Source: Actinomycetes bacterium
GTDB lineage: Bacteria > Actinomycetota > Acidimicrobiia > Acidimicrobiales > Microtrichaceae
DNA length: 64,000 nucleotides
Assembly (NCBI GenBank): GCA_024222295.1
Contig: JAAEPF010000017.1
Coordinates: 62,001 to 126,000 of the forward strand
Direction: 5' to 3'
Shown: in pieces, positions 26,267 through 33,965 of the stretch
Numbering within the stretch: the stretch's first letter is position 1
Layout: every line of letters begins with the position of its first letter
Program-made: the position numbers and the translations under genes
The notes under the pieces: generated by a model
The model's database searches: none
Told to the model about the DNA's origin: nothing
Seen by the model: only the letters and a program-made list of their open reading frames with translations

Positions 26267-26815
26267 ATGGCGCATGCCGTTCCACAGCCGGTCGTCGAGC
26301 CGATCGAGATCCGTGGTGACCTGCTGAGCCTCGTCACCACGGTCGAGGCCGACCGGGCCGAGATCAACCGGATCCGGGCCACGCCCGAGGTGTGGCTCCG
26401 CTGGCGCGGTGACGATCTGGACGCCAAGTTCGACGAGAACCTCGCGGATGCAGAGACCCACCAGCTCACGATCCGGGATCGGCAGGAGACGATCGTCGGA
26501 ATGGTCCAGTTCTGGGAGGAGGACGACCCGGAGTACCGCCATGCCGGAATCGACATCTTCATCGACCCCTCGGCACACAGGAGCGGCCTCGGCGCCGGCA
26601 CGCTTCGTACCCTCATCTCGTGGCTGATCGACGAGCGGGGCTACCATCGCGTGACCATCGACCCCGCGGCCGACAACGATGCCGCGATCGCCTGCTACGC
26701 GAGCGTCGGCTTCAGGTCGGTCGGCCTGCTGCGGCAGTACGAGCGACAGCCCGACGGCACCTGGGCCGACGGCCTGTTGATGGACCTGCTGGCGGCCGAT
26801 TTCCTCCGATCCTGA
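26267..26815 (+). CDS. GNAT acetyltransferase, AAC(6')-like
   Basis: 182-residue acetyl-CoA-dependent N-acetyltransferase. The acetyl-CoA loop is SAHRSGLGAGTLRTL (about 104-118). The C-terminal part HRVTIDPAADNDAAIACYASVGFRSVG followed by GLLMDLLAADF resembles the AAC(6')/RimJ side of the GNAT superfamily, with WEEDDPEYRHAGIDIFI before it. Such chromosomal genes often have unknown substrates, so aminoglycoside resistance is only a possibility. ATG 26267 lies 6 nt after CAGAAT, a near match to the leaderless -10. Palindrome copies lie on both sides, so the gene stands alone. Confidence 0.82.
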   Translation: MAHAVPQPVVEPIEIRGDLLSLVTTVEADRAEINRIRATPEVWLRWRGDDLDAKFDENLADAETHQLTIRDRQETIVGMVQFWEEDDPEYRHAGIDIFIDPSAHRSGLGAGTLRTLISWLIDERGYHRVTIDPAADNDAAIACYASVGFRSVGLLRQYERQPDGTWADGLLMDLLAADFLRS

Positions 26816-26872
26816 GCAGGCCGGTGCTCCGCTGGCGCGGGCCCTGCTGCTGGTGCCCTGTCCCTGCCGCTT

Positions 26873-26913
26873 TGTTGGTGCTGGATCACGCCTGGCGTGA
26901 TCCAGCACCAACA
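26873..26913. repeat. Conserved intergenic palindrome, copy 6 (between convergent genes)
   Basis: The longest perfect copy: a 20-bp arm from TGTTGGTG to ATCACGCC, central T, and an exact complement. It sits between the GNAT gene (+) and the Fpg/Nei gene (-), where a bidirectional terminator is expected. It is followed by GAACCGG, as in copy 1. Confidence 0.92.
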
Positions 26914-26925
26914 GAACCGGTCGGG

Positions 26926-27783
26926 CTACTTGAGGAACTTCGAGGTCGTGTTGTCGGCCAGGACCTTGCCGTCGGTCTGGCAGGTCGGGCAGTAGTCGAC
27001 TTCGTAGCGGCTGTACTCGACGGCTCGCACGGTGTCGCCACACACCGGGCAGGTTTCACCCTTGCGGCGGTGGACCGCGCCCGGCCGGTCGGCCGACTTC
27101 GACATCGCTGACAGGGTGCGCTCGTGCTCCAGGGCGTCGCCTATGCAGTCGTTCATCGCCGTGAACAGCGCCGAGCGTTGCTCGTCGGTCAGCTTTGCGC
27201 TCATGGCGAAAGGCGACAGCTTGGCGCGGTGACAAGTCTCATTGGCCAGCATCCGCCCCAGCCCGGTCACCCCGTGCTGGTCGCGCAGGAATCCATGCAC
27301 ACGCTGGTTCTTCGCCGCCAGCGCCTCTGAGAAGGCGGCCTCGTCGACCTCGTCGGCATCAGGGCCCAGCCCGTCCAGTGGCGCCTGGGTCAGCGGGTCG
27401 CCCTCGATCACCCACACGCCGGCCTTGCGTTCGGTCCCTGCTTCGGTGAGCAACAGGGCCGGGCCGTCCTCGAAGCGCCAGCGGGCGATCCCGAAGCGCG
27501 GCTTGCGGCTCAGCTTCTCGTCGGGCACGAGGCGGCCGCCCTGCATCAGGTGAACCACAAACGTGAGCGCGACGGCGTCGCCGTCGGGTTGTCCGAAGCG
27601 CATGAGCAGGTGCTTGCCACGCCGACCGACACCCTGCAGCACCATGCCGACTGCGCCGCCCGGGTCGGGCACGGCCGTCTTGAGCGCCGTGAAGGTGATC
27701 GGCTCGAAGCGCGCCAGGACCTGGCCGCCGAATGACTCGGTGAGCCGTTCGGCGTGGGCCTGTATCTCCGGGAGCTCGGGCAC
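26926..27783 (-). CDS. Fpg/Nei-family DNA glycosylase / AP lyase
   Basis: Base-excision repair enzyme of 285 residues from GTG 27783. It begins VPELPEI with the catalytic Pro and Glu of the family. It has GVGRRGKHLLMRF with the conserved Lys, the H2TH-region GLGRMLANETCHRAKLSPF, and a C-terminal zinc finger CPVC ... CPTC (ETCPVCGDTVRAVEYSRYEVDYCPTCQ region). It is more like the actinobacterial Nei-type than classical MutM; the exact lesion specificity cannot be read. A TACCGT box 8 nt upstream could give a leaderless transcript, but the gene also follows the SCP2-like gene by 18 nt and may be in an operon with it. Confidence 0.93.
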   Translation of the reverse strand: MPELPEIQAHAERLTESFGGQVLARFEPITFTALKTAVPDPGGAVGMVLQGVGRRGKHLLMRFGQPDGDAVALTFVVHLMQGGRLVPDEKLSRKPRFGIARWRFEDGPALLLTEAGTERKAGVWVIEGDPLTQAPLDGLGPDADEVDEAAFSEALAAKNQRVHGFLRDQHGVTGLGRMLANETCHRAKLSPFAMSAKLTDEQRSALFTAMNDCIGDALEHERTLSAMSKSADRPGAVHRRKGETCPVCGDTVRAVEYSRYEVDYCPTCQTDGKVLADNTTSKFLK

Positions 27784-27801
27784 TCCGAGACGGTACCCGG
27801 G

Positions 27802-28191
27802 TCAGAACTGGGTCTGATCGCGAAGTGAGCCGAGAGCGTCTCCGGCGGCGGCGAGCTGGTCGGCGCCACGGATGAGCAGGGTCACGTCACCACCGAGCTT
27901 CAGGCGCCCCTGCATGAAGGCCACCTGTGCGGATGACTCGCCCTGCGCGATCTCTGCTGCGGTGTCGTAGTCGAGTTCCATGGTGGCGCTGGGATCGCCC
28001 TCCGGTTTGCCTGCGGACACCCCGGCTCCGTCGGGTCCGAATCGCACGGTGTAGGTGACCTTGCCGGACGGAGCGCCCTTGACCGTGTACCCGATCGTGG
28101 TCTCCGAATCGCCCTGCTCGTCAACCGATGCCCAGCCATCGGCGAGGGCCTTGTCGGCTGCCACCATCCATTCGTCATCCAGGTACTGCAC
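27802..28191 (-). CDS. SCP2 sterol-carrier-like protein
   Basis: 129 residues from GTG 28191. The C-terminal half carries the SCP2 pattern: YDTAAEIAQGESSAQVAFMQGRLKLGGDVTLLIRGADQL, with the typical FMQGRLKxxGD core. SCP2-fold proteins bind acyl or steroid-like ligands in a hydrophobic tunnel. No signal peptide is present, so it is cytosolic. TAGGGT lies 6 nt before the GTG, and the divergent gene at 28247 starts 55 nt away. Confidence 0.82.
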   Translation of the reverse strand: MQYLDDEWMVAADKALADGWASVDEQGDSETTIGYTVKGAPSGKVTYTVRFGPDGAGVSAGKPEGDPSATMELDYDTAAEIAQGESSAQVAFMQGRLKLGGDVTLLIRGADQLAAAGDALGSLRDQTQF

Positions 28192-28197
28192 ATCATG

Positions 28198-28203
28198 ACC
28201 CTA
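28198..28203 (-). promoter_or_regulatory. Leaderless -10 box of the SCP2-like gene
   Basis: On the minus strand TAGGGT stands 6 nt before GTG 28191. The opposite strand has GAGGCT 6 nt before ATG 28247, a poorer match, so this 55-bp gap probably holds two back-to-back leaderless promoters. Confidence 0.55.
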
Positions 28204-28246
28204 CTGTCGGCTGCGGGGCGCGTTCACAGCGTGCGAGGCTGTCGAC

Positions 28247-29176
28247 ATGCCAGCTGTGGAGCCCGCCGACGAGTACCGACACGATTGCGACCCGGAGGTG
28301 GAGCTCTGGAACGAGAGCTACTACCTCGACTGGTTCGCCGAGGACCTGTCGGTGGGCGGCTATGTCCGCATCGGCTTCTATCCCAATCTCGGCAAGGTCT
28401 GGTACTGGGCGTGCCTGGTCGGTGAAGGCCGGCCGCTGGTGACCGTGATCGACCACGAGGTCGACATGCCCAGCTCATCGAGCTCGCTCGAGATCCGCCA
28501 CGACGGGCTCTGGGCCGACCATGCGATCGAGACGCCCAACGAGCACATGTCGGTCAACCTCGAGGCATTCGCGCTTGCTCTCGACGACCCGGCGTCGGTC
28601 TATGGGGATCCACGGGGCGACCGGGTGCCGTTCGGGTTCGAGCTCGACTTCCTCACCGACCGCGGCGCCTACATGTGGCCGCCGGTGACCCCGCGCTACG
28701 AGATCCCGTGCCGCGTCCAGGGTGAGGTGCTGGTTGGCGACGAGAAGATCACTGTCGACGGTTGGGGCCAGCGCGACCACTCGTGGGGTGCTGCGCGTGA
28801 CTGGTGGTCCAACCAGTGGAGCTGGACCGCCGGCCGGCTCGAGGACAGCACCCGCTTCCACGGGGTCGGTGGCTTCTTCCCCGGTGAGGACTGGGGCGTG
28901 GCGTACCGGTTGGATCCTCACACCAGTGAGTTCGTCGACACCCACGAGGTGTCGCTCGATGTCACCGAGGGCCGCGAGCGTCTGCCGGAGACCACGCGGA
29001 TCGGCTACTGCGACCTCGACTTCACGGTCACGCCACTGGCGTTCTCACCGGTCGGACTGTTCCATCCGGAGGACGGTCGCCTCGCCCGCTTCCCGCGTGC
29101 CCTTGCCCGATTCGATGCCGCCGACGGCCGCACCGGCGGCGGCTGGATCGAGTGGAACCAACCCCCGGTCGACTGA
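28247..29176 (+). CDS. AttH/CrtC-like (DUF7064/7065-type) protein
   Basis: 309-residue soluble protein. The central motif GWGQRDHSWGAARDWW and the later TRFHGVGGFFPGEDW match the pattern of the AttH/carotenoid-hydratase-like lipocalin fold found in DUF7064/7065 proteins of actinobacteria. These are often linked to lipid or terpenoid metabolism. Activity cannot be assigned. Neighbour SCP2 (divergent) would fit a lipid-related role, as inference. It converges on the HNH gene with 12 nt between the stops. Confidence 0.65.
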   Translation: MPAVEPADEYRHDCDPEVELWNESYYLDWFAEDLSVGGYVRIGFYPNLGKVWYWACLVGEGRPLVTVIDHEVDMPSSSSSLEIRHDGLWADHAIETPNEHMSVNLEAFALALDDPASVYGDPRGDRVPFGFELDFLTDRGAYMWPPVTPRYEIPCRVQGEVLVGDEKITVDGWGQRDHSWGAARDWWSNQWSWTAGRLEDSTRFHGVGGFFPGEDWGVAYRLDPHTSEFVDTHEVSLDVTEGRERLPETTRIGYCDLDFTVTPLAFSPVGLFHPEDGRLARFPRALARFDAADGRTGGGWIEWNQPPVD

Positions 29177-29188
29177 CGGCGACCTGGG

Positions 29189-29545
29189 TCAGGCGGGGTC
29201 GAACTCGGCCGCGAGGCGGGTGCTGATCTCGCGGTAGCGCAGCAGGAAGGCCTGCTCGTCGAGCTTCTTGCGCCGCATCCAGGTCGTCGTTTCCATGTTG
29301 CACTTGCTCGCGTTGCACGACCGGCACGCCGGCACGACGTTGGTGACGGTGTAGCGGCCACCGCGTGACAGTGCGAGCACGCAGTCTTTCTGGAGCGCAG
29401 CGGCGTCTTTCGAGCAGTAGGCGCACCCGCCCCAGGCCTCCTTCAGCGCTTCCCACTGGTCATCCGTGAGGTCGTTGTCGGCCTTTGCCATCCGCCGTGC
29501 ACGCTTGCGTGACGCCCGGGCGCGCCGTGACCTGCTCGCAGCCAT
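29189..29545 (-). CDS. Small HNH-fold protein with Cys in place of the first catalytic His
   Basis: 118 residues from ATG 29545; the frame continues upstream across the neighbouring lipoprotein gene but without homology. The N-terminus is Arg/Ser/Ala-rich. The HNH-like zinc core is CAYCSK (Cys41, Cys44), QKDCVLALSRGG, TNVVPACRSCNASK (Cys74, Cys77). Normal HNH enzymes have Asp-His at the position seen here as Asp54-Cys55. The zinc ligands and Asn are kept, the general-base His is not. It may be a non-catalytic DNA-binding variant, or the family may use another residue. TAGCGT is 7 nt upstream of ATG 29545. Confidence 0.75.
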   Translation of the reverse strand: MAASRSRRARASRKRARRMAKADNDLTDDQWEALKEAWGGCAYCSKDAAALQKDCVLALSRGGRYTVTNVVPACRSCNASKCNMETTTWMRRKKLDEQAFLLRYREISTRLAAEFDPA

Positions 29546-29552
29546 GGCCGCG

Positions 29553-29558
29553 ACGCTA
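29553..29558 (-). promoter_or_regulatory. Leaderless -10 box of the HNH gene
   Basis: TAGCGT on the minus strand, 7 nt before ATG 29545, no Shine-Dalgarno. Confidence 0.5.
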
Positions 29559-29589
29559 GTGAGCGACGCGCAGCCGTGCGCGGAGCCGG

Positions 29590-30402
29590 TCAGCCGCGTT
29601 CGCGGAGTTGGTAGGAGTTGCGGAACTCGTCCTGGATGACGGTCGCAATCCCGTCGATGTCCTCCACCACCAGGGGCTCGTCGAGCACTCTGGCCTGGAA
29701 GGACCAACCGTCGGGCAGGGCAAGTCGGTCGCCCAAGCCCGCAAGTGTGTCGAGCGTCTGCTCCGGGTCGATCTCGATGCTGTAGGACTGCATCACGTAC
29801 ACGGAGCCGTCGGGCCCGGTCAGCTCGTATACCTCGCGGCCCTCGTCGAAGATGAATTCGGTGTCGCGCAACACGGAAGTCTCGGTCAACGGGGTGCGGT
29901 CCCCGAAGCCCTCCTCGAGGTCGACGGTCGTGATGGAGCGCATCTCCACTGCGCCGAATGTGCGGAGCTCGCCCGTACCGGCGAGACCTTTGGCGAGGAT
30001 CCGATCGAGGACCCAGAAGCGGGGCCCGTTGGGCACGGCCAGCACGGCTCCCATCTCGGCGGCCGTTGCCTCGGCGTCGATGGCATCGAATCCTGCCTGG
30101 TCGCAGTCGTTGAGGCCCTGGGTACCCCACACCTGCGCGGTCGCACCGCCATCGCCCGTGGTGACCACCAGAACCTCGCAGTACCGCTGCCCGTACTGGT
30201 CGGCGAGGCCGGCACCTGCCGGGACCTGTGTGTCCGTGGTTGTGTCCGGCTCTTCGGCCGTGCTCGACGGTTCGGTGGACTCTGCGACCTCGGCCGCGGT
30301 ATCCGCGTCGTCGGCGGCCGGGTCGGCGTCATCGCCGGTGCACGCGCCAGCAACGGCCAGCAACGTGGTCAGCGCAGCGGCCAAGGCAAGACGGATTCGC
30401 AT
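29590..30402 (-). CDS. Putative lipoprotein, function unknown
   Basis: 270 residues starting MRIRLALAAALTTLLAVAGAC, a lipoprotein signal with lipobox AGAC (Cys21). It is followed by an acidic Asp/Glu/Ala/Thr-rich linker of about 45 residues and a globular domain beginning DQYGQRYCEVLVV and VWGTQGLNDC. Two Cys in that stretch may pair. No family with a known role is recognised. TACTGT stands 7 nt before the start. It diverges from the MFS-YbaK gene with a 54-nt shared promoter gap. Confidence 0.75.
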   Translation of the reverse strand: MRIRLALAAALTTLLAVAGACTGDDADPAADDADTAAEVAESTEPSSTAEEPDTTTDTQVPAGAGLADQYGQRYCEVLVVTTGDGGATAQVWGTQGLNDCDQAGFDAIDAEATAAEMGAVLAVPNGPRFWVLDRILAKGLAGTGELRTFGAVEMRSITTVDLEEGFGDRTPLTETSVLRDTEFIFDEGREVYELTGPDGSVYVMQSYSIEIDPEQTLDTLAGLGDRLALPDGWSFQARVLDEPLVVEDIDGIATVIQDEFRNSYQLRERG

Positions 30403-30409
30403 CGTCGGG

Positions 30410-30415
30410 ACAGTA
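30410..30415 (-). promoter_or_regulatory. Leaderless -10 box of the lipoprotein gene
   Basis: TACTGT on the minus strand, 7 nt before ATG 30402. Confidence 0.5.
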
Positions 30416-30444
30416 GTGGACGCAGTTCACGACCTGATTGCCCG

Positions 30445-30450
30445 TAGGGT
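30445..30450 (+). promoter_or_regulatory. Leaderless -10 box of the MFS-YbaK gene
   Basis: TAGGGT, 6 nt before ATG 30457; the divergent -10 for the lipoprotein gene is 30 nt away. Confidence 0.55.
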
Positions 30451-30456
30451 GCTGGC

Positions 30457-32532
30457 ATGTCCGAAGCCGCGCCCCCGATAGACGCGCCGGCGGAGCGTTC
30501 CGGCCCCGCCCCCGCCCTCACACTGCTGGCAACCGGTCTCGGGCTGTTCATGGTGTTCCTCGACGCCACGATCGTGAACGTGGCGCTGCCCGCCATCCAG
30601 TCCGACTTCGATGTGGGCGAGAGCGGAGTGCAGTGGGTCGTCGCCGCCTACAGCCTCACCATGGGCATGTTCATGATGACCTCCGCGACGTTGTCGGATG
30701 CCAACGGCCGTCGCAAGGCGTTCCTGATCGGCATCGCCATCTTCAGCGTTGCCTCACTGGCTTGCGGCCTTGCTCCGTCGCTCGGGGTACTCAACCTGTC
30801 CCGGGCAGTTCAGGGTGTCGGCGCGGCGGTGGTCAACGTGGCCTCGCTGGCGCTGGTCGGCGCCGCATATCCGGATCCGGCGGCGAAGGCGAAGGCTGTC
30901 GGCCTGTGGACGGGCATCGCTGCGATCGGCATCGCGATCGGTCCGACCGTTGGCGGGGTGCTCACCGAATCGATCAGCTGGCGGGCCGTGTTCCTGGTGA
31001 ATCCCGTGGTGGGTCTGGTCACCGCCGGACTGACCGTCATGTTCGTCCGGGAGTCCTCTTCGCCGACGAAGCACAGCTTCGACCTGACCGGACAGCTGCT
31101 CTTCATAGTCGGCATCGGTGCGATCACGTTCGCCCTCGTGCAGGCGCCCGTGTTCGGCTTCAGCTCTCCGGTGATCATCGGGTCGATTGTCCTCTCCCTC
31201 GTGGTGCTCGTCGTGTTCGTGCGGTTCGAGCTCAACTCCGAGGACCCGATGATGGACGTGCGCGTGTTCTCCGACATCGCGTACACCGCGGCCATCTTCA
31301 CGATGTTCGCGGCACTGTTCTGTGCCTACGGCACCCTGTTGGTGATCACGCAGTACTTCCAGAACGTGCGGGACTTCAGCCCGGAGCGCGCCGGAGTACT
31401 TCTGCTGGCCTTCTCGTTGCCTTCGATGATCCTGGCGCCCATTGCCGGTCGCCTGGCCGCCCGCTTCGGAGGTCGGCGCCCTGCGCTCGCCGGGCTGAGC
31501 CTGATCACCCTGGGCACTGCCGCGCTCGCCTTCAGCGCCGGGAGGGAAGTCTGGGTCACAGCAGTTGGATTGTTCATGGTCGGCGCAGGCGTGGGTCTGT
31601 CGGTGTCGCCGGCGACGGCGATGGCGATGGCTTCGATCAGCCCGGAACGCTCCGGCATGGCGTCGGGCATCCTCAGCACCCAGCGTGCAATCGGATCGAC
31701 TGCGGGTTTCGCGATCATGGGCAGCCTCCTGGCGCTCGTTGTGGGAGCCCAGTTGCCGGACAAGCTCGAGCCGGTCATCCCCGACGATTCCGATCGTGAC
31801 CAGGTCGTTGCAGATGTCGTGGATGCAGCGAATCCGTCGGCGGTGCCCGCCACTGTCGGCCCGAAGTCAGACCCTGATCCGCGCGACGAGGTGGTGGCGG
31901 CGACCGACTCGGCGTTCGTGGATGGCATCAAGGCGGCCCAGCTGTCGGGCACCGCTGTGGTGTTCGGTGCGCTGCTGTTCGGCTGGTTCGCGTTCCCGAC
32001 GGGCCGCAAGCAGGAGAGCGAGACCGAGCTTGGCGAAGCCGCGCTGCTCCAGGCGAGCCCGGATGACCCGTCCATCCGCAAGGTGATCGATGCGGCGAGG
32101 AGTGCGGGACTGGACATCTCGCCCTACCGGTTCCCCCAGGGAACGCGAAGTGCCGACGACGCGGCAAAGGCGATCGGTGTCGATGTCGAACGGATTGTGA
32201 AGAGCCTCGTGTTCGAGGTCGACGGCCGAATGGTGGTGGCCCTGGTCGGTGGTGCCGACATGGTCGACGAGCGGTTGTTGGCCGTGGCTGCCGGAGGTGG
32301 CAAGGCGAGTCGCCCTGATGCCGACGCGGTCCGAACCGCGACTGGGTTCGCAATCGGTGGCGTTCCACCCTTCGGGTACACCGAGGTGCTGTCGTCCTAC
32401 GTTGACCAGGCCCTGCTGGATCAGCTGACCGTGTGGGCCGCCGCCGGGACGGGTCAGGACGTATTCGAAGTGAGCCCCCACGAAGTCGTGCGCATCAGCG
32501 GCGCAGAGGTCACCAACCTGAAACGGGAGTGA
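30457..32532 (+). CDS. MFS drug exporter (DHA2/14-helix type) fused to a YbaK/aminoacyl-tRNA deacylase domain
   Basis: 691 residues in one uninterrupted frame. Residues about 20-515 are a 14-helix EmrB/QacA-type exporter: FMVFLDATIVNVALPAIQ (motif D1), DANGRRKAF (motif A), RAVQGVGAAVVNVASLAL, GPTVGGVLTESISWRAVF (motif C), with a charged loop before the last helix. After a short linker, residues about 538-690 form a YbaK/ProX-type editing domain: ISPYRFPQGTRSADDAA, IVKSLVFEVDGRMVVALVGG with the conserved Lys, TGFAIGGVPPFGY and VFEVSPHEVVRISGAEV. YbaK domains hydrolyse mischarged tRNA. The joined protein is unusual; no stop or frameshift separates the parts. Each half alone is a confident assignment; why they are joined is unknown. 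Confidence 0.88.
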   Translation: MSEAAPPIDAPAERSGPAPALTLLATGLGLFMVFLDATIVNVALPAIQSDFDVGESGVQWVVAAYSLTMGMFMMTSATLSDANGRRKAFLIGIAIFSVASLACGLAPSLGVLNLSRAVQGVGAAVVNVASLALVGAAYPDPAAKAKAVGLWTGIAAIGIAIGPTVGGVLTESISWRAVFLVNPVVGLVTAGLTVMFVRESSSPTKHSFDLTGQLLFIVGIGAITFALVQAPVFGFSSPVIIGSIVLSLVVLVVFVRFELNSEDPMMDVRVFSDIAYTAAIFTMFAALFCAYGTLLVITQYFQNVRDFSPERAGVLLLAFSLPSMILAPIAGRLAARFGGRRPALAGLSLITLGTAALAFSAGREVWVTAVGLFMVGAGVGLSVSPATAMAMASISPERSGMASGILSTQRAIGSTAGFAIMGSLLALVVGAQLPDKLEPVIPDDSDRDQVVADVVDAANPSAVPATVGPKSDPDPRDEVVAATDSAFVDGIKAAQLSGTAVVFGALLFGWFAFPTGRKQESETELGEAALLQASPDDPSIRKVIDAARSAGLDISPYRFPQGTRSADDAAKAIGVDVERIVKSLVFEVDGRMVVALVGGADMVDERLLAVAAGGGKASRPDADAVRTATGFAIGGVPPFGYTEVLSSYVDQALLDQLTVWAAAGTGQDVFEVSPHEVVRISGAEVTNLKRE

Positions 32533-32584
32533 CAGAGGACCGATTCCGCTCGGATGGGGGCGGTGATGCCGGCGAAGCTCCTGA

Positions 32585-32630
32585 CGGAGCGGATCGGATG
32601 GTTCGCCCCCAGAACATCCGATCCGCTCCG
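32585..32630. repeat. Long inverted repeat after the MFS-YbaK gene
   Basis: CGGAGCGGATCGGATG (32585-32600) pairs perfectly over 16 bp with 32615-32630, and the loop itself contains GTTC/GAAC pairing around GCCCCCA. It starts 53 nt after the stop. Its sequence is unrelated to the eight-copy palindrome that follows at 32771. The gap 32533-32851 (319 nt) holds only these two structures and no gene. Confidence 0.8.
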
Positions 32631-32770
32631 CGAAGGAGTCCCTCCATCCGGCGTGGCCGGAACGGTCTCGGATCTGCTTGCTTGCCAGCATGCGATCTGG
32701 AATCACATTAGGAAACCCGTCGCCCGAACGGAACAGGGAGAACTACCCGCCCCGCGCGCCTGTCTTGTCC

Positions 32771-32815
32771 TTTGTTGGCGCTGAATCACGCTGAGAGTGA
32801 TTCAGCGCCAACAAA
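32771..32815. repeat. Conserved intergenic palindrome, copy 7 (between convergent genes)
   Basis: TTTGTTGGCGCTGAATCAC (32771-32789) pairs perfectly over 19 bp with 32797-32815; loop GCTGAGA. Left arm begins with Ts and right arm ends with As, so an RNA from either strand ends the stem in Us or As symmetrically. It lies between the MFS-YbaK (+) and queF-like (-) genes. Confidence 0.92.
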
Positions 32816-32851
32816 ACGTCACGAATCCGCGCAATCGAGATTGTGGCGCAG

Positions 32852-33268
32852 TCAGGACCCGGGCGGCGGGTGCTCGACCACGGTGGTGATGCCCCCGCGC
32901 GGGTTCTGTGTCAGCCGCACCGACACGTCTGACACCGAGGGAGAGTGGTGGGCGATCGCGTCGTGGATCTCGAGCGCCAGGTATTCGGCGAAGATCCGCC
33001 GGTCCCGGAAGGTCACGAGCCAGAGCTTCAGCGACTTGGACTCGACCGCATGCGTCTGCGCCGTGTATGAGATCTCGGCGTTGTAGATGTCGGGCTGCAC
33101 TCCCTCAACGGCCGGACAAAGGGCTTCGAGTTCGTCGGTGCGAAACGTCACGCGCACGGGTGAGTCGACCTCGAAGAACTCGAGCCGGCCGTACTCGCCG
33201 GGGTCGACCCGCCTACCGAGCATGGACACGTCGGCCATCTCGCCTTGGCTGTCATCACGTTTGGTCAT
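32852..33268 (-). CDS. QueF-like protein (preQ0 reductase family), divergent
   Basis: 138 residues from ATG 33268, with AGAGGTGG just upstream. The core matches QueF, which reduces 7-cyano-7-deazaguanine to preQ1 using NADPH: the thioimide-forming Cys51 in ALCPAVEGVQPD with Asp60, and the NADPH motif ESKSLKLW (76-83) followed by FRDRRIFAEYLALEI. Two differences are visible: two extra residues between the catalytic Cys and Asp, and Ala94 where classical QueF has His (FHE becomes FAE). No other queuosine genes are near. QueF activity is likely but not certain; an altered substrate is possible. Confidence 0.75.
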   Translation of the reverse strand: MTKRDDSQGEMADVSMLGRRVDPGEYGRLEFFEVDSPVRVTFRTDELEALCPAVEGVQPDIYNAEISYTAQTHAVESKSLKLWLVTFRDRRIFAEYLALEIHDAIAHHSPSVSDVSVRLTQNPRGGITTVVEHPPPGS

Positions 33269-33353
33269 GCCACCTCTTCGATCTCGTCCAATTGGCCGAG
33301 CACCTTTCGGGGAAGCCGGGTGACGCGTACCGTGATCGCGAGGCCGGCGCCCG

Positions 33354-33872
33354 TCAGGAGTCGGAGCACTCTTTGTCGAAGTACTCGCTGATCGCGTCGT
33401 TGGCCGAGTTGTACTCGGGAGTGTCGAGCGCCTCGCTGCCCGACAGCAACCCTTCGGAGGCCACCTTGCCGATCGCCTCGGCCACTACGTCGATGTCATC
33501 GTGCAAGTCGCTCGGCAACACGTCCTTCAGCTCCTCGGCCTCCTTCTGTGCGGCCGTAGCACCTTCCTCGCCCCCGAGCGCCTGTATGTAGAGCGAGGCG
33601 TACTCGGTTGCCAACGTGAAGCAGTCGTCGAGGTCGCCGAGGTTGGGAAGCTGGTCGTCGAGCTCGTCGAGGTCCGGAATCTGGTCCTCCAGGTCATCAA
33701 GGCCGGGGATGCCGGAATCGCTGGAACCCGAGTCCTCGGATCCGGAGTCGGAACCCTCGCGCTCGTCGCTGCTGCGAGCAGCGGAGTCGCCGCTGTCGTC
33801 GCTCGAGCAGGCGGTGCCAACAAGGGCTATCGCGGCCAACGCGATCATCGGGAGCACGAAGAGCTTGCGCAT
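33354..33872 (-). CDS. Tandem lipoprotein A, function unknown
   Basis: 172 residues from ATG 33872 (CCGGAGG 7 nt upstream); an ATG ten codons earlier would spoil the signal peptide. Signal MRKLFVLPMIALAAIALVGTAC gives lipobox VGTAC. A low-complexity Ser/Asp/Glu linker and Asp/Leu-rich repeats (GLDDLEDQIPDLDELDDQLP) follow. The C-terminal about 90 residues (CFTLATEYASLYIQAL to YFDKEC) are shared with the next upstream gene, including LHDDIDVV, VASEGLL, PEYNSAN and the two outer cysteines. No known domain is recognised. Confidence 0.75.
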   Translation of the reverse strand: MRKLFVLPMIALAAIALVGTACSSDDSGDSAARSSDEREGSDSGSEDSGSSDSGIPGLDDLEDQIPDLDELDDQLPNLGDLDDCFTLATEYASLYIQALGGEEGATAAQKEAEELKDVLPSDLHDDIDVVAEAIGKVASEGLLSGSEALDTPEYNSANDAISEYFDKECSDS

Positions 33873-33965
33873 GCCAACCTCCGGTAGGTCTGCAACGGCC
33901 ACAGTCGCGGCCGCGGGCCGATCCTATCGCCGGGATCCCGCATCGGTTCCAGAACCTGAGGGTTC

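Noticed and set aside
26267-26815. A named aminoglycoside-resistance gene
   Set aside because: It resembles the AAC(6') side of the GNAT family, but motif-level similarity in a chromosomal monocistron does not support a resistance call.
32585-32815. The inverted repeats at 32.6-32.8 kb as ends of an insertion sequence
   Set aside because: No transposase frame, no target-site duplication, and the two inverted repeats are unrelated in sequence and only 140 nt apart.
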